Of a DNA stretch of 59,503 bases, positions 50,596 to 57,058 are shown piece by piece. Both the position numbers and the translations under genes were made by a program. The notes beneath the pieces are model-generated. The model searched no databases, was not told where the DNA came from, and saw only the letters and a program-made list of their open reading frames with translations. The first letter of the stretch is position 1. The number at the start of each line of letters is the position of its first letter. Origin of the DNA: JABCPE02 sp963509715 (lineage in GTDB: Bacteria > Bacteroidota > Bacteroidia > Flavobacteriales > Weeksellaceae); the NCBI GenBank assembly GCA_963509715.1, contig CAUPCB010000007.1, positions 1-59,503 of the forward strand. The letters are read 5' to 3'.

Positions 50596-50893
50596 CAAGT
50601 GCTATAAGCCGGATTCTGTCCTTTGAAAAATCAAAGTGCTTGTTATTTATCTACATTTTATATTGCTATAAAACTTTAGCCACTTACCCCTCGGCATTGG
50701 ACGAGCTACCCTTAGTTGCCGATATACTTAGTGTTGCACCGCATAGAGTTTACCTGATTTCACTACAGCCGTACTGTACTTGCTTTCTGTTGCACTTGTC
50801 CTCGTATCGCTACGGACGGGCGTTACCCGCTATGATGCTCTGTGGTGTCCAGACTTTCCTATTTCATAAAGAAATCAACAAGCCGCACTTGTC
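50596..50893 (-). ncRNA. rnpB: RNase P RNA
   Basis: Read on the minus strand it has the class A landmarks: GGAAAGTCTGGACACCACAG near the 5' side, GCGGGTAACGCCCG, the TGCCGAGGGGTAAGTGGCT region, and ACAGAATCCGGCTTATAG near the 3' end. P1 is formed by CAAGTGC (50891-50885) with GCACTTG (50602-50596). A TATATTTG element (50898-50905) sits just upstream. It is the catalytic RNA that trims tRNA 5' ends. About 298 nt is compact for the class. Confidence 0.95.
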
Positions 50894-50897
50894 ACGG

Positions 50898-50905
50898 CAA
50901 ATATA
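50898..50905 (-). promoter_or_regulatory. -7 element of rnpB
   Basis: TATATTTG on the minus strand, exact TAnnTTTG match, 4-6 bp before the RNA 5' end deduced from P1. Confidence 0.7.
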
Positions 50906-50921
50906 GAATTAAAAAATTGAA

Positions 50922-51009
50922 AACAAAAAACCTCCTGTAAATTTAAAATCTACAAGAGGTAAAAACTAATAACCATGAAAACTCAAATTAAACATGAGAA
51001 TCTACTCTT
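50922..51009 (-). ncRNA. Candidate small RNA, tandem unit 1
   Basis: Predicted ~88-nt transcript: start 12 nt below the -12 element of a sigma54-like promoter, end at a T6 run after a 12-bp hairpin (50931-50959; CCTCTTGTAGAT pairs with ATTTACAGGAGG through G-U pairs). It contains the conserved block whose complement reads like a translation start (TAATAACCATGAAAA). Inferred from sequence only; ends are approximate. Confidence 0.5.
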
Positions 51010-51020
51010 TATCACATTCA

Positions 51021-51037
51021 TCAAATACCGTGCCAAA
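51021..51037 (-). promoter_or_regulatory. Sigma54-like promoter of small RNA unit 1
   Basis: Minus strand TTTGGCACGGTATTTGA. TGGCACG-N4-TTG matches the -24/-12 consensus TGGCACG-N4-TTGC except A for the last C. Confidence 0.45.
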
Positions 51038-51062
51038 CTCAAAATTAAATTAAAAAATTGAA

Positions 51063-51146
51063 AATAAAAAACCTCCTGCAAATTAAAATTTACAAGAGGT
51101 AAAAACTAATAACCATGAAAACTCAAATTTAATATGAGGATCTTAT
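51063..51146 (-). ncRNA. Candidate small RNA, tandem unit 2
   Basis: Predicted ~84-nt transcript, same design as unit 1. Its terminator hairpin is at 51072-51099; compared with unit 1, U-A becomes U-G and G-U becomes A-U, so pairing is kept although bases change. A T6 run follows. The nine-codon reading frame possible in unit 1 has lost its ATG here, arguing for RNA rather than peptide function. Confidence 0.5.
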
Positions 51147-51157
51147 TTTGGGTATTA

Positions 51158-51174
51158 TCAAATATCGTGCCAAA
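51158..51174 (-). promoter_or_regulatory. Sigma54-like promoter of small RNA unit 2
   Basis: Minus strand TTTGGCACGATATTTGA; same match as unit 1, with GATAT for GGTAT in the spacer. Both keep TGGCACG and TTGA at the same spacing. Confidence 0.45.
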
Positions 51175-51213
51175 AATATTAAAAACAAATATACATATGT
51201 AAAAATTAAATCG

Positions 51214-51221
51214 TATTTTTG
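51214..51221 (+). promoter_or_regulatory. -7 element of ndk
   Basis: TATTTTTG, exact match, 21 bp before the ndk ATG at 51243. It rules out the TTG at 51219 as the start. Confidence 0.6.
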
Positions 51222-51242
51222 CGGAAAATAAATTTTAAGAAA

Positions 51243-51662
51243 ATGGCAGGAAAGATTACATTTACAATGATTAAGCCAGATGCAGTAGCAGACGGGCATA
51301 TCGGAGCGATTTTAGGAAAAATTTCAGAAGCTGGATTTAAAATCAAAGCAATGAAACTTACTCAGCTTACTGTAGCTGATGCTAAAAAATTCTATGAAGT
51401 TCACGCAGAGAGACCTTTCTACGGAGAATTAGTAGAGTTTATGTCTTCTGGGCCTATCGTAGCAGCTGTTTTGGAAAAAGACAACGCAGTAGAAGATTTC
51501 AGAAAATTGATCGGTGCTACTAACCCTGCAGAAGCAGCAGAAGGAACTATCAGAAAAATGTTCGCAAGAAGCGTAGGAGAAAACGCTGTTCATGGTTCTG
51601 ACTCTGATGAAAACGCACAGATAGAAGCAGCATTCCACTTCTCAGGAAGAGAAATTTTCTAA
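51243..51662 (+). CDS. ndk: Nucleoside-diphosphate kinase
   Basis: The 139-residue protein has the NDK signature: FTMIKPDAVADGHIGAI near residues 6-22, the FYEVHAERPFYGELVEFMSS block near 49-68, and the active-site His-117 in NAVHGSDS. It transfers gamma-phosphate between NTPs and NDPs through a phospho-histidine. I start it at the ATG at 51243, which lies just behind the promoter and gives the usual MAGKITF start. Monocistronic, with a terminator behind it. Confidence 0.97.
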   Translation: MAGKITFTMIKPDAVADGHIGAILGKISEAGFKIKAMKLTQLTVADAKKFYEVHAERPFYGELVEFMSSGPIVAAVLEKDNAVEDFRKLIGATNPAEAAEGTIRKMFARSVGENAVHGSDSDENAQIEAAFHFSGREIF

Positions 51663-51674
51663 TTAAACTTAAAT

Positions 51675-51705
51675 AAAAAAGATTACCATTTCGGTAATCT
51701 TTTTT
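51675..51705. terminator. Terminator between ndk and the SHOCT-like gene
   Basis: AAAAAAGATTACC pairs with GGTAATCTTTTTT around a 5-nt loop; serves both convergent genes. Confidence 0.88.
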
Positions 51706-51707
51706 TA

Positions 51708-52448
51708 TTAATTCATTTTAAGTTCCATTGTCATTTTTTTTATGATTTCCCAATCATTATCGATTTCTTTACGACTTAAAAATTCTTCTTTTTTTAATTC
51801 TTCTAGTTTTGCAGTATATTCGGAATGAACTAAGATTTTATTACTATAAAGTTTTAGTAAATCTTCCTTTTTTTGTTCAAAGCTTTTTAATTTTTCTACT
51901 TTAGCTTGGTGTTCTTTTATTCTTTCAGTTATTTGGTATTCTTTTTCTATTTTGGCTTCTATTTGTTTTAGTTTTTCTTCATATTCGCTTTGAGAGATGA
52001 ATTCACTTTGTAGGGCGTTTTTTAAATTTTCTTTTTGTTGTGTTAGTTTTTGTGCAGTAAGTTCAAAAAGATTTAAATAATTTGTAATACTTTGATCTAT
52101 TTCCATAAACTTGTTTTCTTTAGGCTTGGGTCTAGTATATATTATAGCTAAACTTATTCCTATACATGAAATATTCAATATAATATTTGTAATAATCCTA
52201 TCAAGGTAATTAGGAGGATAATTGTAGGGATAATCACTATTATCGTATAATGTTAATCTAAACAAACCCATTAATAAAGAGAATGAACAGAATGCTAAAA
52301 GTGCTTTTGGAAATGTTCCTTTAAAGGTGTATTTTTCATTTATACGACTGATAATAAAGGCAATAATACATGCAATAATTGCTTTTGCTGCTATTCCTCC
52401 TAGTAAATAACCTGAATCACTAATGTTCTTTGCTATTTCTGCTTCCAT
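51708..52448 (-). CDS. Three-helix membrane protein with SHOCT-like coiled-coil tail
   Basis: The 246-residue protein has three membrane helices (about 14-36, 47-66, 85-105) and a long charged coiled coil (about 115-246). Two segments in the tail fit the SHOCT pattern (Leu-rich helix, I(S/L)..EY..K): LKNALQSEFISQSEYEEKL near 139-157 and LLKLYSNKILVHSEYTAKL near 193-211. SHOCT is a short oligomerisation module. I start it at the ATG at 52448. A perfect TATATTTG (52467-52474) lies upstream, and one of two operators shared with the divergent XRE gene covers its upstream side. Function unknown. Confidence 0.7.
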   Translation of the reverse strand: MEAEIAKNISDSGYLLGGIAAKAIIACIIAFIISRINEKYTFKGTFPKALLAFCSFSLLMGLFRLTLYDNSDYPYNYPPNYLDRIITNIILNISCIGISLAIIYTRPKPKENKFMEIDQSITNYLNLFELTAQKLTQQKENLKNALQSEFISQSEYEEKLKQIEAKIEKEYQITERIKEHQAKVEKLKSFEQKKEDLLKLYSNKILVHSEYTAKLEELKKEEFLSRKEIDNDWEIIKKMTMELKMN

Positions 52449-52466
52449 AAAATGTAAATTTTTCAG

Positions 52467-52474
52467 CAAATATA
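52467..52474 (-). promoter_or_regulatory. -7 element of the SHOCT-like gene
   Basis: TATATTTG on the minus strand, 18 bp before the ATG at 52448. Confidence 0.6.
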
Positions 52475-52478
52475 AACA

Positions 52479-52502
52479 AAAGTTATCATTTTTGATAACT
52501 TT
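52479..52502. promoter_or_regulatory. Operator 1 in the XRE divergent region
   Basis: AAAGTTATCA-TTTT-TGATAACTTT, a perfect 10-4-10 palindrome beginning 4 bp upstream of the SHOCT gene -7 element; likely binding site of the adjacent XRE protein. Confidence 0.6.
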
Positions 52503-52512
52503 AAAAAGAGGA

Positions 52513-52536
52513 ATAGTTATCAAATTTGTCAACTAT
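52513..52536. promoter_or_regulatory. Operator 2 in the XRE divergent region
   Basis: ATAGTTATCAAA / TTTGTCAACTAT is an imperfect palindrome (two mismatches) sharing GTTATCA with operator 1, centred 34 bp away and just upstream of the XRE gene start. Confidence 0.5.
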
Positions 52537-52548
52537 TATAATTTATAG

Positions 52549-52785
52549 TTGTTCAGATTGGATAAATTATCACTTCAGGTAAAAATAGGCAAGCGCATAA
52601 AAGAACTTCGCGAGAGCAAAAATATCTCGCAGGTGGACTTGGCATATGCTTGTGATTTTGAAAAATCCAATATGAGCAGAATAGAAGCAGGGAAAACCTG
52701 CCCGAATATCTATACACTTTATAAAATAGCCCAGCATTTAGAAATAAATTTATCTGAACTTGTTTCGTTCTCTGTTGAAAAATGA
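52549..52785 (+). CDS. XRE-family HTH transcriptional regulator
   Basis: The 78-residue protein is a single HTH_3 domain: IGKRIKELRESKNISQVDLA near 13-32, then FEKSNMSRIEAGKTCPNIYTL (recognition helix MSRIEAG) and ISELV-like end (INLSELVSFSV). There is no ATG before the domain; I take the TTG at 52549, and the TTG at 52558 is as possible. Two palindromes sharing GTTATCA lie between it and the divergent membrane gene, suggesting it represses both genes. It is not paired with a recognisable toxin. Confidence 0.85.
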   Translation: MFRLDKLSLQVKIGKRIKELRESKNISQVDLAYACDFEKSNMSRIEAGKTCPNIYTLYKIAQHLEINLSELVSFSVEK

Positions 52786-52801
52786 TTTGGATGAAATAAA
52801 A

Positions 52802-52825
52802 AAGCTGTGCAATACTACACAGCTT
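52802..52825. terminator. Terminator between the XRE and small lipoprotein genes
   Basis: AAGCTGTG pairs with CACAGCTT, 8-nt loop; a T6 run on the minus strand makes it best for the lipoprotein gene, weaker for the XRE gene. Confidence 0.7.
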
Positions 52826-52845
52826 ATTATTTATCTAAGTAAATA

Positions 52846-53151
52846 TTAAAAATCTAAGTAAAAAGAATTGATATCGAAGAAATAGCTGACTGTAGTTCCG
52901 TCAGGTTTTTGTACTTTTAGTTCATCATAGTAGGATTTTCCTTCGTTTATCAATGCTTGGCTTATAACTTTGCATCCTTCGCAGTTTTCTCTAATGTATT
53001 GGTATTCTTCTGGTACACTGTTCACTTTTATGGGATTGTAAATAGAAAGACCCAGTTCACCTTTTTTAGTATCTTTTTGGGAAGGTACCGTTGAGCAAGA
53101 AAATACAGCAAAATAAACTAAAAAAGCAAATAAAAATTTTAGATTTTTCAT
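52846..53151 (-). CDS. Small lipoprotein of unknown function
   Basis: The 101-residue protein has a type II signal with lipobox FSC (Cys-19). A CEGCK motif near residues 57-61 could bind a metal or form a disulfide, and the end (YFFDINSFYLDF) is hydrophobic. No family is recognised. It is a single-gene unit; the 132 bp after its start up to 53283 show nothing else. Confidence 0.7.
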   Translation of the reverse strand: MKNLKFLFAFLVYFAVFSCSTVPSQKDTKKGELGLSIYNPIKVNSVPEEYQYIRENCEGCKVISQALINEGKSYYDELKVQKPDGTTVSYFFDINSFYLDF

Positions 53152-53283
53152 AATGATTAATTTTTTTTAATTGAAACAAATTTACATTTATTTCTTTATT
53201 TTTTAAGGTCAAAACAAGATTTTTTTGAAATAATTAATGCATTTAATTTTTTAAAACTTATTTTTGTAGATTATTTTATTTTT

Positions 53284-53979
53284 ATGATAAAGAGTATTCC
53301 CATAGAGCGGATTTTGTTTTTGGATATCGAAACAGTTCCTCAAGTTGGAAACTGGAACGAAGTCTCTGAAGAAGAAAAAAATCTTTGGGATAAGAAAACT
53401 CTGCGGCAGCGTGGAGAAGATGTTTCAGCAGCGGATTTCTATCAGGAAAGAGCTGGAATTATGGCAGAATTTGGTAAAATTATCTGTATTTCTGTGGGGA
53501 TGCTGGAAAAAGATAATCGTTTGAAAATCAAATCTTTTTATGGCGATGATGAGAAAAAACTGTTAGAAGATTTTGGAAATATATTCAACAGCCCTAGGCT
53601 CCAAAATATAATCCTTTGCGCCCATAACGGCAAGGAATTTGATTTTCCGTGGATTGCCCGAAGGATGCTTATCAATGGTTTTCAGCCGCCTGTTCCGTTC
53701 CAGACTTTTGGGAAAAAACCTTGGGAGGTTTCGCATTTGGACACCATGGAACTTTGGAAATTCGGCGATTGGAAGAGTTTTATTTCTTTAGAACTCATGG
53801 CGCATATCTTCGGAGTGCCTACACCAAAGGATGATATTGATGGCTCTATGGTGGCAGAAATTTATTATCAGGAAAAGGATTTGCAGAGGATAGTAGAATA
53901 TTGTGAAAAAGATGTTTTAACTTTGGCGAATGTTTTCCGAAAAATGAGACAGGAAGATTTATTGACTAAATCCGAATAA
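53284..53979 (+). CDS. PolB-type 3'-5' exonuclease domain protein
   Basis: The 231-residue protein matches the predicted 3'-5' exonuclease related to the PolB exonuclease domain (PF10108). ILFLDIETVP near 9-18 supplies the DxE pair, CAHNGKEFDFPWIARRML near 112-129 the second motif, and YCEKDVLTLANVF near 207-219 the third Asp. It probably trims DNA or RNA ends, and the partner is unknown. It precedes the SufT-like gene by 20 bp. Confidence 0.87.
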   Translation: MIKSIPIERILFLDIETVPQVGNWNEVSEEEKNLWDKKTLRQRGEDVSAADFYQERAGIMAEFGKIICISVGMLEKDNRLKIKSFYGDDEKKLLEDFGNIFNSPRLQNIILCAHNGKEFDFPWIARRMLINGFQPPVPFQTFGKKPWEVSHLDTMELWKFGDWKSFISLELMAHIFGVPTPKDDIDGSMVAEIYYQEKDLQRIVEYCEKDVLTLANVFRKMRQEDLLTKSE

Positions 53980-53999
53980 TTAGAGAAAAGAGAAATTAT

Positions 54000-54326
54000 A
54001 TGAAATTAACAGATGAACAAATCACATCGCTAGGAGAGGAGGTTATAAAGGTACTGAAAACGATCTACGACCCAGAAATCCCTGTGGATATATATGAACT
54101 AGGGCTGATTTATGATGTGCAGATAAGCGACGAGGGCGAAGCAAAAGTGTTGATGACCCTGACTACGCCCAATTGTCCCGTAGCGGAGAGCCTTCCGATG
54201 GAGGTGGAGGAGAAAGTAGGTGAAATAGAAGGAATTACAAAATCCAAGGTGGAGATAACCTTCGAGCCAGAATGGGAAAAGGACATGATGAGCGAGGAAG
54301 CTAAATTTGAATTAGGATTATTATAA
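54000..54326 (+). CDS. SufT/MIP18-like Fe-S cluster assembly protein
   Basis: The 108-residue protein has the DUF59 domain: VLKTIYDPEIPVDIYELGLI near 18-37 and the conserved Cys in TLTTPNCPVAESLP near 52-65. Members help mature Fe-S proteins with the SUF machinery. No other suf gene is nearby, but this form is often near suf genes in Bacteroidota. A terminator follows directly. Confidence 0.88.
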   Translation: MKLTDEQITSLGEEVIKVLKTIYDPEIPVDIYELGLIYDVQISDEGEAKVLMTLTTPNCPVAESLPMEVEEKVGEIEGITKSKVEITFEPEWEKDMMSEEAKFELGLL

Positions 54327-54350
54327 AAAACACTGAAAATCAGTGTTTTT
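54326..54350 (+). terminator. Intrinsic terminator after the SufT-like gene
   Basis: AAAAACACTGA pairs with TCAGTGTTTTT around AAA, followed by T's; it begins at the last base of the stop codon. The rest of the gap to 54557 has only a TAAATTTG promoter element (54517-54524) for the next gene. Confidence 0.85.
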
Positions 54351-54556
54351 TTCTTTTGTGTTAATTTCGTTAAGAAATGCGCTTGTTTTTTTAACCTTTT
54401 TTAACAAAGCTTGTTTTTTGCTCTATTTTAGGAGGGTAGCGGTTTAGTTTTGGTTTAAAATGTCAAAGAAAAAACATCATAGAACGAAAAAAATATGAAG
54501 ATTCTATAAATGGGTATAAATTTGCCTCAACTAATTCAAAAATAAAACTATTTGAC

Positions 54557-54913
54557 ATGAAACGACTTATTTTTTTTTGTCTAATGGCCTTTACACTTGG
54601 AGCTTCATTTGACAAGGAAAAAGGAGTGAAAATGAGCACAGCTTCATATTACCATGATAAATTTAATGGTAGAAAAACAGCAAGTGGCGAGATTTTTGAC
54701 AATAAAAAATTAACAGCTGCAAATAAAACCCTTCCATTTGGAACAAAGGTAAAAATTACCAATTTGAAGAATGAGAAAAGCGTAATAGTAAGGGTGAATG
54801 ACAGAGGGCCTTTTTCTAAGAAAAGAGCTTTTGACCTAAGCAAGGCAGCATTTAGTAAGATAGCAGACCTCAGAAGCGGCGTAGTTTCTATAAGCTATGA
54901 GGTTGTGGAATAA
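54557..54913 (+). CDS. RlpA-like double-psi beta-barrel protein
   Basis: The 118-residue protein has a signal peptide (about 1-17) and the RlpA domain: ASYYHDKFNGRKTASGEIFD near 29-48, AANKTLPFGTKVKITN near 54-69 and VNDRGPF near 80-86, with the catalytic-position Asp. RlpA-type enzymes cleave naked glycan strands of peptidoglycan. It is a minimal version with no SPOR domain. It has its own -7 element and a terminator. Confidence 0.92.
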   Translation: MKRLIFFCLMAFTLGASFDKEKGVKMSTASYYHDKFNGRKTASGEIFDNKKLTAANKTLPFGTKVKITNLKNEKSVIVRVNDRGPFSKKRAFDLSKAAFSKIADLRSGVVSISYEVVE

Positions 54914-54959
54914 GATAATTGTATACTTTTAATTTTTAATCTGTTTTATTATTTTAAAA

Positions 54960-54987
54960 ACACACTTTCCCAAAATGGAAAGTGTGT
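54960..54987. terminator. Bidirectional terminator between rlpA-like and permease genes
   Basis: Perfect 11-bp stem ACACACTTTCC / GGAAAGTGTGT with a 6-nt loop and A/T tracts at both sides. Confidence 0.88.
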
Positions 54988-55001
54988 TTTTAATTTGTGT
55001 T

Positions 55002-56339
55002 TTAATGATTGATATTTTCTAGTTTTTTGGGTGTGTGTTTGTATTTGAAAACTATCATAAACATAATCGCCACAACAAGGGAATAACATGCAAAAATAGT
55101 CCAAGCACTATACCAACCATTCATCTTTGTGACAGGGTCTATATCAGAGAAAATCTGATAGTGATTTACAATTTCTCCAGCCACAAGCATACCGATAGTA
55201 GAGCCTAAACCATTGGTCATCATCATGAAAACGCCTTGTGCAGATGAGCGGATATTGGCATCAGTTTCTTGGTCTACGAAAAGCGAACCTGAAACATTGA
55301 AAAAGTCAAAAGCAACACCATAAACAATCATGGAAAGGATGAACATCCAAACTCCACTACCAGGGTCTCCCACAGCGAACAGTCCGAATCTTAGGAACCA
55401 AGAAAACATGGCCATAAGCATCACTTTCTTTATTCCAAATCTCTTTAAACAGAAAGGAATCAGTAAGATACATAGCGTTTCTGAAACTTGTGAAAGTGAA
55501 ATCAAAGCATTGGCATTATTAGCGCCCCAAGAATCTGCATACTGCGGAATATCTTTGAAACTCGTAATGAAAGGATTGGCGTAGCCGTTGGTAATTTGTA
55601 GGGAAATTCCTAGTAACATTGAAAATACAAAGAAAATCGCCATTTTTTTGTCCTTAAATAGAGCAAAAGCTTTCAGACCAAGGGCATCGGATAGCGTTTG
55701 TTTTTCATCGGATTTATTGGTAGGGCAGTGTGGCAAAGTGAAAGAATAAACAAACAGCACAACTCCCAAGAATGCCGATACAAAAAACTGAGCATAAGTA
55801 TTTTGGAAGCTTACGAACCCTTGTGAATTAGAAAAATTAAGAGTGAAACTACCATTTTCAAATCCAGCAAAATTCACAAAAAGCATCGCAACGATGAAAC
55901 CTATCGTCCCAAAAGTTCTGATTGGCGGGAAGGTTTTTATAGTATCAAAATTATTATTAATTAAAGCAGAATAAGCTACTGAATTAGAAAGGGCAATGGT
56001 GGGCATGTAGAACATTACACTCAAAGAATACAAGCTAAAAAGAGTAGTAAAGTCTGTGCTGTCGCTATGCTGCATGCCATAATATCCTGCCGCTCCTAAG
56101 AAAATAGCAGCAATGAGGTGGGAAATTCCCAAAAGTTTTTGTGCAGGAATCCAGCGGTCTGCGATAATTCCCATAATGGCAGGCATCAGAATGGATACAA
56201 AGCCCTGCATGGCATAAAAAAGTCCAATCTGCTGTCCAAGTCCGATAGAACCTAAATAATTTCCCATGGAAGTAAGGTAGGCTCCCCAAACTGCAAACTG
56301 GAGGAAACTTAGAATGATAAGTCTGATTTTAATGTTCAT
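55002..56339 (-). CDS. Nucleoside permease, NHS-type MFS transporter
   Basis: The 445-residue protein has 12 membrane helices and the nucleoside:H+ symporter pattern: LQFAVWGAYLTSMGNYL near 14-30, MPAIMGIIADRWIPAQKLLG near 53-72 and FPPIRTFGTIGFIVAMLFVN near 135-154. These carriers import nucleosides with protons. The gene closest to it on the same strand, the bifunctional nuclease, ends 9 bp upstream, so they may be co-transcribed. Substrate range is not readable from sequence. Confidence 0.88.
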   Translation of the reverse strand: MNIKIRLIILSFLQFAVWGAYLTSMGNYLGSIGLGQQIGLFYAMQGFVSILMPAIMGIIADRWIPAQKLLGISHLIAAIFLGAAGYYGMQHSDSTDFTTLFSLYSLSVMFYMPTIALSNSVAYSALINNNFDTIKTFPPIRTFGTIGFIVAMLFVNFAGFENGSFTLNFSNSQGFVSFQNTYAQFFVSAFLGVVLFVYSFTLPHCPTNKSDEKQTLSDALGLKAFALFKDKKMAIFFVFSMLLGISLQITNGYANPFITSFKDIPQYADSWGANNANALISLSQVSETLCILLIPFCLKRFGIKKVMLMAMFSWFLRFGLFAVGDPGSGVWMFILSMIVYGVAFDFFNVSGSLFVDQETDANIRSSAQGVFMMMTNGLGSTIGMLVAGEIVNHYQIFSDIDPVTKMNGWYSAWTIFACYSLVVAIMFMIVFKYKHTPKKLENINH

Positions 56340-56348
56340 TTCTTTGGT

Positions 56349-56945
56349 TTATTCTATATTATGATTTCTATTTTTTATTTCTTCTTGAATTTTTAGAGCG
56401 AGGTCAAAATCCTCATTTTTTACGGCTTCATCCAGTTCTTCTTGTAGTTCCTGCATGCTTTTTACTGGTTCTGTGATGACATCTGGGAAAGTTTCTTCTA
56501 TTTCGTCCTCATCATCTTCCTCGTTTAGGTTTAGTAAAATTCCTGCTTCGTCTAAAACATTCTGAGTGGTATATACAGGCGCATCAAACCTTATTGCCAT
56601 CGCTACTGCATCAGATGTTCTAGAATCTAGGGTGATACTATCCCCGATGAGTCTATTGGTAAAATTGATATTAGAAAAAAATACCCCGTCTACTATCTTA
56701 TAAATCACAACGGATTCTATGATATAGCGGGTGTCTTCTATAAATCTTGCAAATAAATCATGAGTAAGTGGTCTAGTAAGCTTAAAATCTTTTTCTAGTC
56801 CCATAGAGATAGACTGGGCTTCGAAATTACCGATTACGATGGGCAGTTTTATCCCTGTTTCTGGTTCTTCTAGCAATAGAGCATAGGCACCAGACTGAGT
56901 CTGGCTGTATGAAATACCTCGGATAAATAGTTTTTTATAATCCAT
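56349..56945 (-). CDS. Bifunctional nuclease-family (DUF151) protein with UVR tail
   Basis: The 198-residue protein has the BFN/DUF151 domain (about 10-130): LLLEEPETGIKLPIVIGNFE near 22-41, with SRTSDAVAMAIRFDAPVYTT near 106-125. An acidic linker (EEDDEDEIEE) and a UvrB/UvrC (UVR) motif, ELQEELDEAVKNEDFDLALK, follow. DUF151 proteins were described as nucleases; the UVR motif usually mediates protein contacts. I start it at the ATG at 56945, because a perfect TATCTTTG (56951-56958) ends 5 bp before it; the longer frame to 56987 would run through the promoter. Confidence 0.88.
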   Translation of the reverse strand: MDYKKLFIRGISYSQTQSGAYALLLEEPETGIKLPIVIGNFEAQSISMGLEKDFKLTRPLTHDLFARFIEDTRYIIESVVIYKIVDGVFFSNINFTNRLIGDSITLDSRTSDAVAMAIRFDAPVYTTQNVLDEAGILLNLNEEDDEDEIEETFPDVITEPVKSMQELQEELDEAVKNEDFDLALKIQEEIKNRNHNIE

Positions 56946-56950
56946 AGGCA

Positions 56951-56958
56951 CAAAGATA
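56951..56958 (-). promoter_or_regulatory. -7 element of the bifunctional nuclease gene, probably leaderless
   Basis: TATCTTTG on the minus strand, 5 bp before the ATG, the same spacing as for ruvX and the RidA gene. Confidence 0.6.
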
Positions 56959-56991
56959 TTACTTTTGTAGAAAAAATGAAACTTCAAGAAA

Positions 56992-57030
56992 AAAATCCCA
57001 CAAAAATCTTTTAGATTCTTGTAGGATTTT
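56992..57030 (-). terminator. Intrinsic terminator of the DegP/HtrA gene
   Basis: AAAATCC..ACAA..AATCT pairs with AGATT..TTGT..GGATTTT (one or two bulges), followed by a T7 run on the minus strand. Confidence 0.75.
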
Positions 57031-57058
57031 AATCAAATATAAGTTTAAAAATTATGTT

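Larger units (their letters stand above)
50911..51174. repeat. Tandem direct repeat of two ~125-bp units, 137-bp period
   Basis: Unit 1 (50911-51037) and unit 2 (51052-51174) share an A-rich edge, a hairpin, a perfectly conserved ~30-bp stretch (50960-50990 / 51100-51129) and a conserved 17-bp end with TGGCACG. The part between is less conserved. Together with rnpB and its promoter this explains the whole 50394-51242 gap; no protein gene is seen in it. Confidence 0.9.

Noticed and set aside
50640..50906. 88-codon plus-strand frame after the B12 locus
   Set aside because: It lies wholly inside the antisense strand of rnpB; its sequence is explained by RNase P RNA landmarks.
50974..51060. 28-codon frame on the plus strand in repeat unit 1
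   Set aside because: The copy in unit 2 stops after five codons, while the RNA hairpin and promoter-like block are conserved; a peptide is unlikely.
50911..51174. CRISPR-like array
   Set aside because: Only two units, of 137 bp period, with no short repeat-spacer pattern and no cas genes in the window.
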